This document shows, piece by piece, positions 54,473-63,729 of a stretch of 64,000 bases of DNA. Made by a program: the position numbers and the translations under genes. This DNA comes from CBDFNC01 sp965249895 (GTDB taxonomy: Bacteria > Pseudomonadota > Gammaproteobacteria > Enterobacterales > CBDFNC01). The notes under the pieces were generated by a model. The model was not told the DNA's origin. It saw only the letters and a program-made list of their open reading frames with translations, and searched no databases. Location of the stretch: the NCBI GenBank assembly GCA_965249895.1, contig CBDFNC010000004.1, forward strand, positions 682,001 through 746,000, read 5' to 3'. Position 1 is the first letter of the stretch; the number at the start of each line of letters is the position of its first letter.

Positions 54473-56563
54473 CTACTGCTCACTATCCGACCAATTCTTA
54501 CGCTCCCTCACCTGCCGATAGTGCTCGCGTTTCACCTGATACATATTTTGATCTGCCGCGCGATAGAGCAGTGAAAAGGCCGTATTTTCCGTTGAGGCAT
54601 AACCGATACTACAACTAAAACTGTTATAACCGCCCAGCACGTCAAACGCGAAATCCATCTTAGGCTGGGCGTCCAGTAAGCGCTGGTAGAGTTCCTGAGC
54701 TCGTTGCATTTCTTCGTCTACCAGAATGACTGCATATTCGTCCCCTCCTAAGCGATAACAACCTCTGGAGATGCCACTCGTACAAGACAGCAGCATTTTC
54801 GCGACCTTAACCAGTAGCTGGTCCCCTGCATCGTGCCCCTTGTTGTCATTGATTTCCTTAAGTCCGTTAACATCGATAATATAGAGGCCGACTTCGGCAT
54901 CCAGTTGCGTTTCTAACGTCTCCAGCGACTCATCGAAGGCCTTACGATTCCCAAGCCCTGTCAGACTGTCGGTTTTTGCCAGGAAATCCAGCTCCTGAGT
55001 TAACGCCCTGATCTCCATATAACTGCTTAGTTCCTTGGCAAACAGCAAAGCCCACTGCATCGCCTCTGCATCGCTAAAACGGCTTAACACCAGCCAGCCA
55101 AATTCATCTTTACCCGCATCCAGTTTAAACACCGGACGGCCACCCTCTAAAGAGGCAATACCTTGCTGCCAGGATTCACTCCCCAGCTCCGCTACCTTGT
55201 CCTGCCAGCTGTTAAGCGCTGATTTATCTTGGGACGTAGCAAGGAGTATTTCACCGTTATCCCGACCATTTGGCAAACTTAGCACGACATTAATATTTGC
55301 TATGGATGTTTGCAATTTTTCCAGGGTTAACCTGGCGACATCCTGATTGTCTTCACAGAGCTGAAGTTGGCGTCTAAACCTCACTACTTGTTCAAAAATC
55401 AGCTTGCTGTTTTCGATTACGGCAATACTTTGCTCAAGTTCGCCGGTTCTCGCATTGACCTTGGTTTCCAGGTCAAGGCTAAGCTCCTCAACGCGATTCA
55501 GGTACTTTTCCCTTAACTGGTCGACCTTAGATAATTCCTCGTTTTTTTCCTTCAAGCTTTTTAGCTGTTCACCTATGGTAGATTGCATTGAAGAACACAG
55601 CCGATACACCTCGTCAAACTCCTTAATCGCGAAAGAGTGGGAATCAGGGGTACTGGCATCTCGCTGGAAACCTTGGATTAAGGTGTATAACCGACCCAAG
55701 GTGCGGGAGACTTGATGGGCAATTACCAGGGTGAGTAGAAAAATCAACAGAAGAATAATTGCCCCGATGGAATACAGGGGCTGCAATACCCGCTCCACCT
55801 CTGCAGATAACTCAGTCAGGGGCTCACCCACTACCAATTCTAAATTCAGGCCGTTAGTAAACTGAGGATCTGAAATGGAAAGGGTTAATGTGTACTGGGT
55901 AAAATTCTCGTTGTCCGTCCAGTAGTCGCCTGCCAGCCAGGTGTTATCGGTATATAAGGCAACATTGTAGCTGCGGTTTAGTTGCTTAACCCTTTGCGTT
56001 AGCTTTTGGGCAGGCACCAGTGCTAGCAAGTAAGTCTTGGCTCTTCCCGCCCCCTTGTGTAGGGGGATCAGAATAGCCACTCCATAAGGAGACTCCAGTC
56101 CGGATAATAACTTGTCATTCTTAAAAAAGATAAAATGGCTCAAGCCCGTCGATTGACTTCCACCGCGCAGCTTGGATAAAAACCGCTCCCGCTCCACTTG
56201 CGTCTCGTTGCCTCCCAGACCTGTGAGCACTTTTCCTTCGCTGGATAGGATATACAGGGATTCGATTTCCTGATATCGGCTAGAGAAGTCGCCTAACAGC
56301 TGAAGTGCAGACTCGGTGAGACCTTGCTCGAGTTCGGTAATAGCTGCCTGATGCGTCAGCAGGGTCAAAGCGGAAATAGCCAGAGAAAACTCTTGCTTAA
56401 TGTAGTCTCGCGTATGCTCGGATTGCATCGCAAGTTTTTCCTTGGTACTGGTTTCTACAGCCGAATAAACTTGCTTATAAAGTGCAAAAGACGTAATAGA
56501 AACGGGCAGCAAAGCTGCCAGCAGCAAGATCACAATGACAAAAACGGGTAATCGTATCTGCAT
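54473..56563 (-). CDS. Membrane-bound diguanylate cyclase (GGDEF)
   Basis: A 696-residue protein with TM1 (about 7-28), a periplasmic sensor of Cache type (about 30-260), TM2 (about 266-286) and a HAMP-like region, then a coiled coil (about 330-390), a GAF-like segment and a C-terminal GGDEF domain. The active site is GGDEY at 606-610, a working variant of GGDEF. The inhibitory RxxD site is absent (Gly and Arg at those positions), so product inhibition is probably weak. It would make cyclic di-GMP in response to an unknown external signal. Confidence 0.9.
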   Translation of the reverse strand: MQIRLPVFVIVILLLAALLPVSITSFALYKQVYSAVETSTKEKLAMQSEHTRDYIKQEFSLAISALTLLTHQAAITELEQGLTESALQLLGDFSSRYQEIESLYILSSEGKVLTGLGGNETQVERERFLSKLRGGSQSTGLSHFIFFKNDKLLSGLESPYGVAILIPLHKGAGRAKTYLLALVPAQKLTQRVKQLNRSYNVALYTDNTWLAGDYWTDNENFTQYTLTLSISDPQFTNGLNLELVVGEPLTELSAEVERVLQPLYSIGAIILLLIFLLTLVIAHQVSRTLGRLYTLIQGFQRDASTPDSHSFAIKEFDEVYRLCSSMQSTIGEQLKSLKEKNEELSKVDQLREKYLNRVEELSLDLETKVNARTGELEQSIAVIENSKLIFEQVVRFRRQLQLCEDNQDVARLTLEKLQTSIANINVVLSLPNGRDNGEILLATSQDKSALNSWQDKVAELGSESWQQGIASLEGGRPVFKLDAGKDEFGWLVLSRFSDAEAMQWALLFAKELSSYMEIRALTQELDFLAKTDSLTGLGNRKAFDESLETLETQLDAEVGLYIIDVNGLKEINDNKGHDAGDQLLVKVAKMLLSCTSGISRGCYRLGGDEYAVILVDEEMQRAQELYQRLLDAQPKMDFAFDVLGGYNSFSCSIGYASTENTAFSLLYRAADQNMYQVKREHYRQVRERKNWSDSEQ

Positions 56564-56725
56564 GCTAAATTAAACCATTTTGGGTGTTATTATGGTGTTT
56601 TGTTCTCAACACTATCCCTGTCACTAGCTTAGATAAAAAATAGTCAGTTCGAGGATTCACCAACTATCCGTTTTAATACCTTAAATCCTAGTGAATTCGA
56701 CCCAAAATAACTGTGATACACAAAC

Positions 56726-56755
56726 GAAAAAGGGAAAACAAGTTTTCCCTTTTTC
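56726..56755. terminator. Terminator after htpG
   Basis: A perfect 14-base inverted repeat GAAAAAGGGAAAAC/GTTTTCCCTTTTTC with A and T flanks lies 41 bp past the htpG stop; it can end transcripts in either direction. Confidence 0.9.
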
Positions 56756-56796
56756 GATACTCGACAACACGAGTATTTACATAATATTAAACACCT

Positions 56797-58710
56797 TTAT
56801 TTTAAAAGTAAGGCGTTTAGTCGAGCAATAAACTGAGAAGGATCGTCCAAGCTACCCTTTTCAGAGAGTTCCGCCTGCTCTAGCAACATTTCCGTCCATT
56901 GCGCAAACAAAGCCTCATCTTGGATTTCAGCCACATTCTTGACCATAGCGTGCTCCGGGTTCAGCTCAAAAACAGGTTTTTGTGTCGGCGCGTCCTGACC
57001 CATAGATTGCATCAGTTTCACCATCTGGCTGCTCATATCGTGCTCACCCGCAACGATACAAGAAGGCGTATCCGTTAACCTGTGAGTCAGACGTACGTCT
57101 GCTACCTTGTCTCCTAGTACGGTTTTGGCGCGCTCGATAAAGCTGGCGAACTCTGTTTCCTGCTGCTCTTTCTGTGCTTTGGACTCGTCATCTTCCAATT
57201 CACCCAGATCCAGGTCACCCTTAGTAACTGAAACCAGTGTTTTACCGTCAAACTCGTTCAGGTGGCTCAGCAACCATTCGTCAATACGATCTGCCATCAA
57301 CAGCACTTCGATACCCTTCTTGCGGAAGATCCCAAGGTGTGCGCTATTTTTTGCCGCATTAAAACTATCGGCAGTAATATAGTAAATCTTGTCCTGGCCT
57401 TCCTGCATACGTTCAACGTACGCCTCGAAGGATACGTTTTGCTCTGCTTCATCCGTATGAGTCGATGAGAAGCGCATCAGTTTGGCAATTTTTTCCTTAT
57501 TTGCCATATCTTCGGCTGGACCTTCCTTCAGCACCTGGCCAAACTCATTCCAGAACTTTTGATAGGCCTCAGGGTCATTTTTACCTAATTTCTCCAGCAT
57601 GCTCAATACACGTTTGGTACATGCGCCGCGAAGCTTAGTGGTAACACGATTGTCCTGAAGAATTTCGCGCGATACGTTTAATGGCAAATCATTTGAGTCC
57701 AACACACCTTTCACAAACCTCAGGTAGGTTGGCATAAATTGCTCAGCATCATCCATGATAAAGACACGCTGAACATACAGCTTAAGACCGTGCTGCTTTT
57801 CACGGTTCCACATGTCAAAGGGTGCACGTGCAGGCACATACAATAAGCTGGTGTACTCCTGCTCGCCTTCGACCTTGTTATGACTCCACTTTAGCGGATC
57901 TTCGAAGTCATGGGCTATGTGCTTATAAAACTCTTTGTATTGCTCATCAGACACCTCATTTTTGCTTAGTGTCCACAAGGCGGTCGCTTTATTGGCCGAT
58001 TCCCACTCACCAGGTTGTGCGGGGACCTTTTCCCCTTCTGGGCCTTCGGATTCAGCAACTTCTTCACGCCACATCTGTACCGGAATACTAATATGATCGG
58101 AATATTTACTAACAATCGAGCGTAACTGCCAGTCATTTAGCAGCTCATCTTCACCTTCTCTAAGGTGCAGGATAATGTCGGTGCCGCGGTTTTCTTTTTC
58201 AATATCGGCAACCGTATAACTGGCCTCACCAGCGGATTCCCACTGTACACCCTGGCTTTTATCAGCGCCTGCGGCACGAGTCAGTACAGTTACCTTGTCG
58301 GCAACAATAAAGGCAGAATAAAAACCTACACCAAACTGACCAATCAGCTGAGAGTCTTTGGCTTGATCTCCGGATAATTTGCCAAAAAACTCTTTGGTAC
58401 CCGACTTGGCAATCGTGCCCAGATGTTCAACCACCTCATCACGGGTCATACCGATACCGTTATCAGAGATAGTGATGGTTCGCGCTTCTTTATCGAAACT
58501 AAGTTGGACTCGTAAGTCACCATCATTCTCATACAAGCTGGCATCGGACAGTGCTTTAAATCTCAGCTTATCAGACGCATCTGCAGCATTGGACACCAGC
58601 TCTCTTAAGAAAATTTCTTTGTTGCTATACAAGCTGTGGATCATCAGCTGAAGTAACTGATCGGTATCAGCGTTAAAGTTATGGTTTTCCTGATGTGTAG
58701 TCTCGGTCAT
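56797..58710 (-). CDS. htpG: Heat shock protein 90 (HtpG)
   Basis: A 637-residue molecular chaperone. The N-terminal ATPase shows LRELVSNAADASDKLRF, ISDNGIGM and GQFGVGFYSAF; the middle domain has NLPLNVSREILQDN, and the C-terminal dimer domain ends in ARLNALLLK. Length is close to E. coli HtpG (624). It is a single-gene unit with a heat-shock-like promoter upstream. Confidence 0.97.
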   Translation of the reverse strand: MTETTHQENHNFNADTDQLLQLMIHSLYSNKEIFLRELVSNAADASDKLRFKALSDASLYENDGDLRVQLSFDKEARTITISDNGIGMTRDEVVEHLGTIAKSGTKEFFGKLSGDQAKDSQLIGQFGVGFYSAFIVADKVTVLTRAAGADKSQGVQWESAGEASYTVADIEKENRGTDIILHLREGEDELLNDWQLRSIVSKYSDHISIPVQMWREEVAESEGPEGEKVPAQPGEWESANKATALWTLSKNEVSDEQYKEFYKHIAHDFEDPLKWSHNKVEGEQEYTSLLYVPARAPFDMWNREKQHGLKLYVQRVFIMDDAEQFMPTYLRFVKGVLDSNDLPLNVSREILQDNRVTTKLRGACTKRVLSMLEKLGKNDPEAYQKFWNEFGQVLKEGPAEDMANKEKIAKLMRFSSTHTDEAEQNVSFEAYVERMQEGQDKIYYITADSFNAAKNSAHLGIFRKKGIEVLLMADRIDEWLLSHLNEFDGKTLVSVTKGDLDLGELEDDESKAQKEQQETEFASFIERAKTVLGDKVADVRLTHRLTDTPSCIVAGEHDMSSQMVKLMQSMGQDAPTQKPVFELNPEHAMVKNVAEIQDEALFAQWTEMLLEQAELSEKGSLDDPSQFIARLNALLLK

Positions 58711-58811
58711 TGATAATGTGCTCTTGGTTTATTGCAACTATAAGTCGCCAGTCGGCGTACTTTGAAACAGGGTTATGCAAATATTTGCAAGCTGTCTCAG
58801 TATCTATGGAC

Positions 58812-58842
58812 AAATGGGGGCGTTTTCAAGGGTAGATTCAAA
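58812..58842 (-). promoter_or_regulatory. Candidate sigma-32 promoter of htpG
   Basis: On the minus strand TTTGAA (58837-58842) is separated by 17 bases from CCCCATTT (58812-58819), in line with the heat-shock consensus CTTGAA-N13-17-CCCCATTT. It would give a leader of about 95 bases. Confidence 0.55.
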
Positions 58843-59047
58843 AGAAATACACCTTACTAAAATTTATCTCGATAAAATTCCACTTAACTTCTCATTTTTT
58901 AAAGTATTTCTAATTTCAGGCTTGCTAATAAATAACGCAACGAGCTACTTTTAAATGCAGGGCCGAAAAATAGCATTGGCTCTAATATAAGCAGGTATCT
59001 AGGTTTACATAATTTGTCGGGGAGGCCCGATTGAATGCGGAGAGGAT

Positions 59048-59218
59048 ATGAATAATTTATCGAACGCTGTAGCTGAAAATATGTGCAACTTTGAACGCCG
59101 GTTACAGGCCGAAGAGCAATACCGTCAGGCACAAGTTGATTTAGAGCGAGCGCAGGATGCGTTGCAACAAACCGAACTGGAAGAGCGCATCTTACAGATT
59201 GAAAGAGACCTTTGTTAA
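59048..59218 (+). CDS. Small coiled-coil protein, 56 residues, unknown
   Basis: An open frame from ATG (59048) to TAA encodes MNNLSNAVAENMCNFERRLQ and continues as heptad-rich EEQYRQAQVDLERAQDALQQ to a Cys end. Predicted to be nearly all coiled coil. GGAGAGG precedes the ATG closely, and a strong terminator follows at 59237. These support a real transcript unit. I do not recognise the family. It is convergent with recR. Confidence 0.65.
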   Translation: MNNLSNAVAENMCNFERRLQAEEQYRQAQVDLERAQDALQQTELEERILQIERDLC

Positions 59219-59236
59219 CACTCCGTTAACCTTAAT

Positions 59237-59269
59237 AGCTGCTCCATGCCCCTGCCGAGCAGCTTTTTT
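59237..59269 (+). terminator. Terminator of the small coiled-coil gene
   Basis: Stem AGCTGCTC/GAGCAGCT (59237-59264) followed by a T run, 18 bp after the small gene and just before the recR stop on the other strand. Confidence 0.85.
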
Positions 59270-59275
59270 ATGGCA

Positions 59276-59878
59276 TTATTTCAGAGGTAAACGTCCACTA
59301 AACGAATGGGACAAGGTCGTACCATCCACGAATTCTAACTCTCCGCCTACAGGTACGCCATGGGCGATGCGGCTTGCCGGAACCTGATTGTCCGTGGCTA
59401 ATTCCGCTATGTAGTAAGCAGTAGCCTCCCCTTCGACAGTGGGGTTGGTGGCCAGGATCAGCTCCTGGATATCTGCCTGTCGCAGGCGAGCTTCCAACAC
59501 ATCCAGGCCGATATCGTTAGGACCGATGCCATCCAGCGGCGACAGGTGCCCCATCAATACAAAATAGGTGCCGGAGAATTGCGCCGTCTGCTCTATGGCC
59601 AGTACATCAGCCGGGCTTTCTACCACGCATAAGGTAGCGTCCATATGACGCTTGGGGTTTTTACATATATCACACAAGTCATTCTCGGTAAATGTGCGGC
59701 ATTGCCGGCAGTGTCCTATATCCGCCACCGCAGTTAACAAGGTCTGGCCTAACTGGCTTGCGCCCTCACGGTTTTTGTCCAAAAGATGAAACGCCATTCG
59801 TTGTGCCGACTTGGGACCCACACCAGGCAAACATTGCAATTTATTAATGAGCTCATCTAATAAAGGGCTAAAACTCAT
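59276..59878 (-). CDS. recR: Recombination mediator RecR
   Basis: A 200-residue protein that acts with RecF and RecO to load RecA at gaps. It has the HhH LPGVGPKSAQRMAFHLL, a C4 zinc finger (CRQCRTFTENDLCDIC) and a TOPRIM domain starting LCVVESPADVLAIE. It lies 46 bp after ybaB in the conserved dnaX-ybaB-recR order. Confidence 0.96.
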   Translation of the reverse strand: MSFSPLLDELINKLQCLPGVGPKSAQRMAFHLLDKNREGASQLGQTLLTAVADIGHCRQCRTFTENDLCDICKNPKRHMDATLCVVESPADVLAIEQTAQFSGTYFVLMGHLSPLDGIGPNDIGLDVLEARLRQADIQELILATNPTVEGEATAYYIAELATDNQVPASRIAHGVPVGGELEFVDGTTLSHSFSGRLPLK

Positions 59879-59924
59879 ATATTTTCCTTACCTAAGAAAA
59901 ACCCGCCAGCTGGCGGGTCACAGA

Positions 59925-60254
59925 CTAGAATGGCATTTTAAACCCAGGGGGTAATTGCATACCGCCGGTTGCTTCTGCCATTCTTTCCTTGTTGGTTTCT
60001 TCAACACGGCGCACCGCGTCATTGATTGCCGCTGCAACCAAGTCTTCAACCATTTCTTTATCATCTTCCATCAGGCTTTCATCAATTTCGACACGACGTA
60101 CGTTATGGTTTCCTAACATAGTCACTTTTACCAGACCTGCTCCGGACTCTCCAATCACTTCCATAAGGGCAATTTCTTCTTGCAACTTCTGCATTTTATC
60201 TTGCATCTGCTGCGCCTGTTTCATCAGGTTACCCATTCCGCCTTTACCAAACAT
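59925..60254 (-). CDS. ybaB: Nucleoid-associated protein YbaB/EbfC
   Basis: A 109-residue DNA-binding protein; starts MFGKGGMGNLMKQAQQMQDKM and has GLVKVTMLGNHNVRRVEI and MQLPPGFKMPF at the end, typical of the family. It is 60 bp after dnaX and likely cotranscribed. Confidence 0.95.
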   Translation of the reverse strand: MFGKGGMGNLMKQAQQMQDKMQKLQEEIALMEVIGESGAGLVKVTMLGNHNVRRVEIDESLMEDDKEMVEDLVAAAINDAVRRVEETNKERMAEATGGMQLPPGFKMPF

Positions 60255-60314
60255 GTCAAATTCTCTCGTGTTGTTATGGTTACCAATATTGGGGTGGCTA
60301 CTGCTATTTCAAGC

Positions 60315-62561
60315 CTACAGTGGTTTAATACTTTGTTCGTCTATTTCTGCGGCAAAACGCTGCACAAAGAAGGCTACATTCTCATCCTGCTTTATGTCAA
60401 TTTTAGCTTGGCTCAATCGCTCTTGATAGAGTCTGTGTTCGATTTCAAGTGGGGTTTCTTGGCTCAAGTCCGTACCCACACGGATCTCCACCTCCACATT
60501 ATTTCCTAACAATTGGTGCAGCGCCTGCTTAAGTTGCTGTTCAGTCTTGTCGCTGGCCAGGTGTTTTTGCTCCGGCTTTAACAGTAAGCGGATCAAATGG
60601 CCATCCTGGCTCATTAAGGAATTCAGTGCTAATTGTCTGGCTATCGCACCTAGCTCCATTTGTGCTATTTGCAAACACCAGGGATCTTGGTTGTTGTCAG
60701 AAAATCCTTTACCCGGCCGTCGCTTGTCAGGCTGCTGTAGCTGTTCAGCCTCCTTAACAGCGGGCTCCGCCAACACAGTTGTCGAAGCGGTACTGGCTTG
60801 CGGTGGGGTAAACCCCATAGGCGGAGGCAAGTCTTCCGATGGATCGGAGTAGGGAACGTCTGCGTAACTTTCCAGCGGCGGAAAGTCTCGGGAAAGCTGC
60901 TGATTGCGCTGAGGAGGTACCTCTCTTACTGGCGCACTTTCCGCTGGCTGATTAACCATAGGGACTACTTCAGGAGCAGGTGCGGTCTTCACAAGCTCCC
61001 TGCTAGACTTTTTTTCGCCGCTTTCCAACTGTTTTTTTCGGCTGCGTAGCATATTACGTTTAGCCAGTGCGCTATCCGCCGAGTGGGTTTGAACCGCTAC
61101 CGGTTGATTTGCGGGTCTTTCCTGAGCAAGCGGGTTGGGCTCAGTCAATGGCTGGCTCACGGGCGCCGCCGGAACATGTGTTACAGGTGCGGCAAGACTG
61201 CCCATATTGGCAGCTAATTGAGGCTCAACGATAGGCTGGCTGGCCGGCCCTCTAACGGAGGCAGAAGTAACATCCCCGGTTTCTGGCTCAGGGAGACTAT
61301 TCGTCTGACGCCTTGAGTCAATTAACGGCGCTGGAATTTCTTGGCTCGCCTGGGCTGGTTGCTCATTCACCCGTGGTAGTTGAAGCTTGTTGGTCTCCGG
61401 CCGTTGCACTGGCTCTCGCTGTAAACCGGGTTTATTGTCCTGAGCGGGTGTAGCCAGGTTGTCGTTTAACTGTACCAATGGCGCGGGTTTGAAAGCCAGC
61501 ATTCGCAGCACCGTCATCTCCATGGCCACACGTCCGTCGGGTGCTAGAGGTAGATGCTTACGCCCGTCCAGCACAATCTGATAATACAGCTGCACCTCTT
61601 CAGGGCTAATTTGCTCGGCAAAAAGTTGGATTTCCTCCTTCTCCGTATCGCTATTTGCACTCGATGGCAGGACCTGCGTCATGGCAATTTTGTGTAGCAA
61701 AGCCGCGAGTTCACTGTGCAGCTGGTCAAAGTCTGGCGCTAGCATGGCCAACTCAGCGAGCTTCTCCATCGCTTCTTGCCCTTTAGCTACGGAGATAAAA
61801 TGCAATAACTGGAAAATATGCTTGTGATCCAGTGTGCCCAGCATGGACAACACAGGCGCATACATCACGTTTCCAGCGCCAAAAGCCAGCGCCTGATCCG
61901 TCAAGCTCAGGGCATCACGCATACTGCCGTCGGCCGCCTTGGACAACGCAGTTAACGCCCCCTGCTCAAATGGTGCCTGCTCTTCGCCTAAAATAAACGC
62001 GAGCTGTTCGGCAATGTCCTCTCTGCTTAAGCTTTTCAGATGAAACTGCAAGCAGCGGGATAAGATTGTAATGGGCAGCTTTTGTGGATCTGTTGTTGCC
62101 AACAGAAACTTGACATATTCTGGTGGCTCTTCCAGGGTTTTTAACAGTGCGTTAAAGCTGTGTTTGGACAGCATATGCACTTCATCAATCAGGTACACTT
62201 TATACCGGCCCTGCGCCGGTTTGTACTGAACATTATCCAGCAGCTCTCGGGTATCTTCTACTTTGGTCCTGGACGCGGCGTCAATTTCCAGCAAATCAAC
62301 AAACCGCCCCTGATCGATATCCAGACAGTTCGCGCACTGCCCACAGGGCTCAGAGGAAACCCCCTGCTCACAGTTTAAACTCTTGGCTAAAATTCTCGCT
62401 ATGGTGGTTTTACCCACGCCGCGGGTACCGCTAAACAAATAGGCGTGGTGAAGTCGCCCCTGATCCAACGCATTCACTAATGCAGTTAATACATGTTGCT
62501 GTCCCACAACTTGCTTAAAATTATGGGGCCGCCACTTCCTGGCGAGTACCTGATAGCTCAT
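60315..62561 (-). CDS. dnaX: DNA polymerase III subunit tau/gamma
   Basis: A 748-residue clamp-loader subunit. The P-loop is GTRGVGKTTIAR; the zinc module is CEQGVSSEPCGQCANC; YLIDEVHMLS is Walker B; and SRCLQFHLK contains the arginine finger. After residue about 370 comes a long Pro/Gln-rich linker and then the tau-specific C-terminal domain. A slippery sequence at 61008-61014 followed at once by a -1 frame stop would give a gamma form of about 519 residues. apt is eight bases upstream. Confidence 0.97.
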   Translation of the reverse strand: MSYQVLARKWRPHNFKQVVGQQHVLTALVNALDQGRLHHAYLFSGTRGVGKTTIARILAKSLNCEQGVSSEPCGQCANCLDIDQGRFVDLLEIDAASRTKVEDTRELLDNVQYKPAQGRYKVYLIDEVHMLSKHSFNALLKTLEEPPEYVKFLLATTDPQKLPITILSRCLQFHLKSLSREDIAEQLAFILGEEQAPFEQGALTALSKAADGSMRDALSLTDQALAFGAGNVMYAPVLSMLGTLDHKHIFQLLHFISVAKGQEAMEKLAELAMLAPDFDQLHSELAALLHKIAMTQVLPSSANSDTEKEEIQLFAEQISPEEVQLYYQIVLDGRKHLPLAPDGRVAMEMTVLRMLAFKPAPLVQLNDNLATPAQDNKPGLQREPVQRPETNKLQLPRVNEQPAQASQEIPAPLIDSRRQTNSLPEPETGDVTSASVRGPASQPIVEPQLAANMGSLAAPVTHVPAAPVSQPLTEPNPLAQERPANQPVAVQTHSADSALAKRNMLRSRKKQLESGEKKSSRELVKTAPAPEVVPMVNQPAESAPVREVPPQRNQQLSRDFPPLESYADVPYSDPSEDLPPPMGFTPPQASTASTTVLAEPAVKEAEQLQQPDKRRPGKGFSDNNQDPWCLQIAQMELGAIARQLALNSLMSQDGHLIRLLLKPEQKHLASDKTEQQLKQALHQLLGNNVEVEIRVGTDLSQETPLEIEHRLYQERLSQAKIDIKQDENVAFFVQRFAAEIDEQSIKPL
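61003..61014 (-). promoter_or_regulatory. Programmed -1 frameshift site in dnaX
   Basis: On the minus strand the heptamer A-AAA-AAG (61014-61008) is in the correct zero-frame phase (GAA AAA AAG). After a -1 slip the next codons are GTC and TAG (stop at 61005-61003), so gamma would end Lys-Val. A downstream stem CAGGGAGC/GCTCCTG (one bulge) could pause the ribosome. A second A7 run at 61032-61038 leads to the same stop after slip. E. coli dnaX uses the same heptamer and an adjacent stop. Confidence 0.85.
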
Positions 62562-62569
62562 TGTTAAAT

Positions 62570-63115
62570 TTATTCGCCTTCAAACTCAACGATAGTAAAT
62601 AGGTTAATATCATGCTCTTTCAGCTTTGCCTCACCACCTAAATCAGGCAGGGAAATAACAAAAGCCGCATCGGTAACCACACCGCCTAAACGTCTGATCA
62701 AAGATATAGCTGCTTCTACCGTTCCTCCAGTGGCCAGCAGGTCGTCGACGATTAATACTTTTTCCCCGGGTAAAATCGCATCGGCATGGATTTGTAACAT
62801 GTCTTCGCCATACTCCAGCGAATAACTTTGCGCCACCGTCGCTCTTGGTAGTTTGCCAGGTTTCCTGGCAGGCACAAAACCCGCGCCTAACTCAGCCGCG
62901 ACCGGTGCGCCAAATATAAAGCCGCGAGCTTCTGCTCCCACCACTTTGTCAATACCCTGGCCTTTAAATCGCTCCGCCAACACCTTAACCGTTTTCGCAA
63001 ACGCATCTGCATCTTCTACCAGACTAGTGATATCTCTAAACACTATGCCGGGTTTTGGGTGATCGGGAATAGACTTAATGCTCGCTTTGATAGTGTCTAA
63101 CGTGTGTTGATCCAT
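62570..63115 (-). CDS. apt: Adenine phosphoribosyltransferase
   Basis: A 181-residue purine salvage enzyme. VVGAEARGFIFGAPVA and the PRPP motif VLIVDDLLATGGTVEAA are clear. ATG at 63115 (MDQHTLDTIKASI) with GGAAAA before it matches the E. coli length of 183; the longer upstream start is not supported. Confidence 0.95.
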   Translation of the reverse strand: MDQHTLDTIKASIKSIPDHPKPGIVFRDITSLVEDADAFAKTVKVLAERFKGQGIDKVVGAEARGFIFGAPVAAELGAGFVPARKPGKLPRATVAQSYSLEYGEDMLQIHADAILPGEKVLIVDDLLATGGTVEAAISLIRRLGGVVTDAAFVISLPDLGGEAKLKEHDINLFTIVEFEGE

Positions 63116-63258
63116 AGTGTTTTCCAGGTAAATTGCCACTTGGGGCAGGGTGTAACTGAGTGGGCTAGCTTAGACACTTGCCACCTTGCTTTCAAGAGAA
63201 GCTGCTGTAATTACTGATGATAAAGAACGTCCTGTACGCCTTTAACCCTGGATAGGCT

Positions 63259-63621
63259 TTATTGTGGGCACTCTTTAAGCTTTGCTAACCAAAAAATCAG
63301 TACCATATACATACAAACCAGCAATATCTTCACCCATACGATGGGGGCAACATAGATAGAGATAGCAAATGAAATGGTGGTAAATATTAACGCCTGCTTC
63401 TTCACTTTTGGTTTGATCCCGCGATGTTTCTGCCAGTCATTAATAATAGGGCCAAATAACCCGTGATTTAACAACCAGGCATGCCACCTTTCTGAGCCGT
63501 TGGCAAAACAATAAGCCGACAGTAAAACAAACGGCGTTGTAGGCAACAGGGGTAAAGGTATACCCAGTACGCCTAATCCGAGGCTAATCCAAGCTATTAA
63601 TAGAAATAGTTTTTTTTTCAT
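63259..63621 (-). CDS. ybaN: YbaN-family (DUF454) inner membrane protein
   Basis: A 120-residue protein with about three to four helices and the family signature GLGVLGIPLPLLPTTPFVLLSAYCFANGSERWHAWL. Function unknown. In E. coli ybaN also lies next to apt-dnaX. Confidence 0.9.
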   Translation of the reverse strand: MKKKLFLLIAWISLGLGVLGIPLPLLPTTPFVLLSAYCFANGSERWHAWLLNHGLFGPIINDWQKHRGIKPKVKKQALIFTTISFAISIYVAPIVWVKILLVCMYMVLIFWLAKLKECPQ

Positions 63622-63729
63622 AACAACAAGCCACTCCTAGCGCACCATCCAACGCCGTAAATCCAACTTCAACCCTAAAGTATCAAGCCAATTTAGGCAA
63701 ACCAATTAGCCACTAAAAGTGAATTCAGT

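Noticed and set aside
58812..58827. CTTGAA close to CCCCATTT taken as a sigma-32 pair
   Set aside because: Only five bases separate them; the pair with TTTGAA at 58837 has proper spacing instead.
58899..59132. 77-codon minus-strand open frame near the small coiled-coil gene
   Set aside because: It overlaps the + strand gene that has a ribosome site and terminator; composition fits the other strand.
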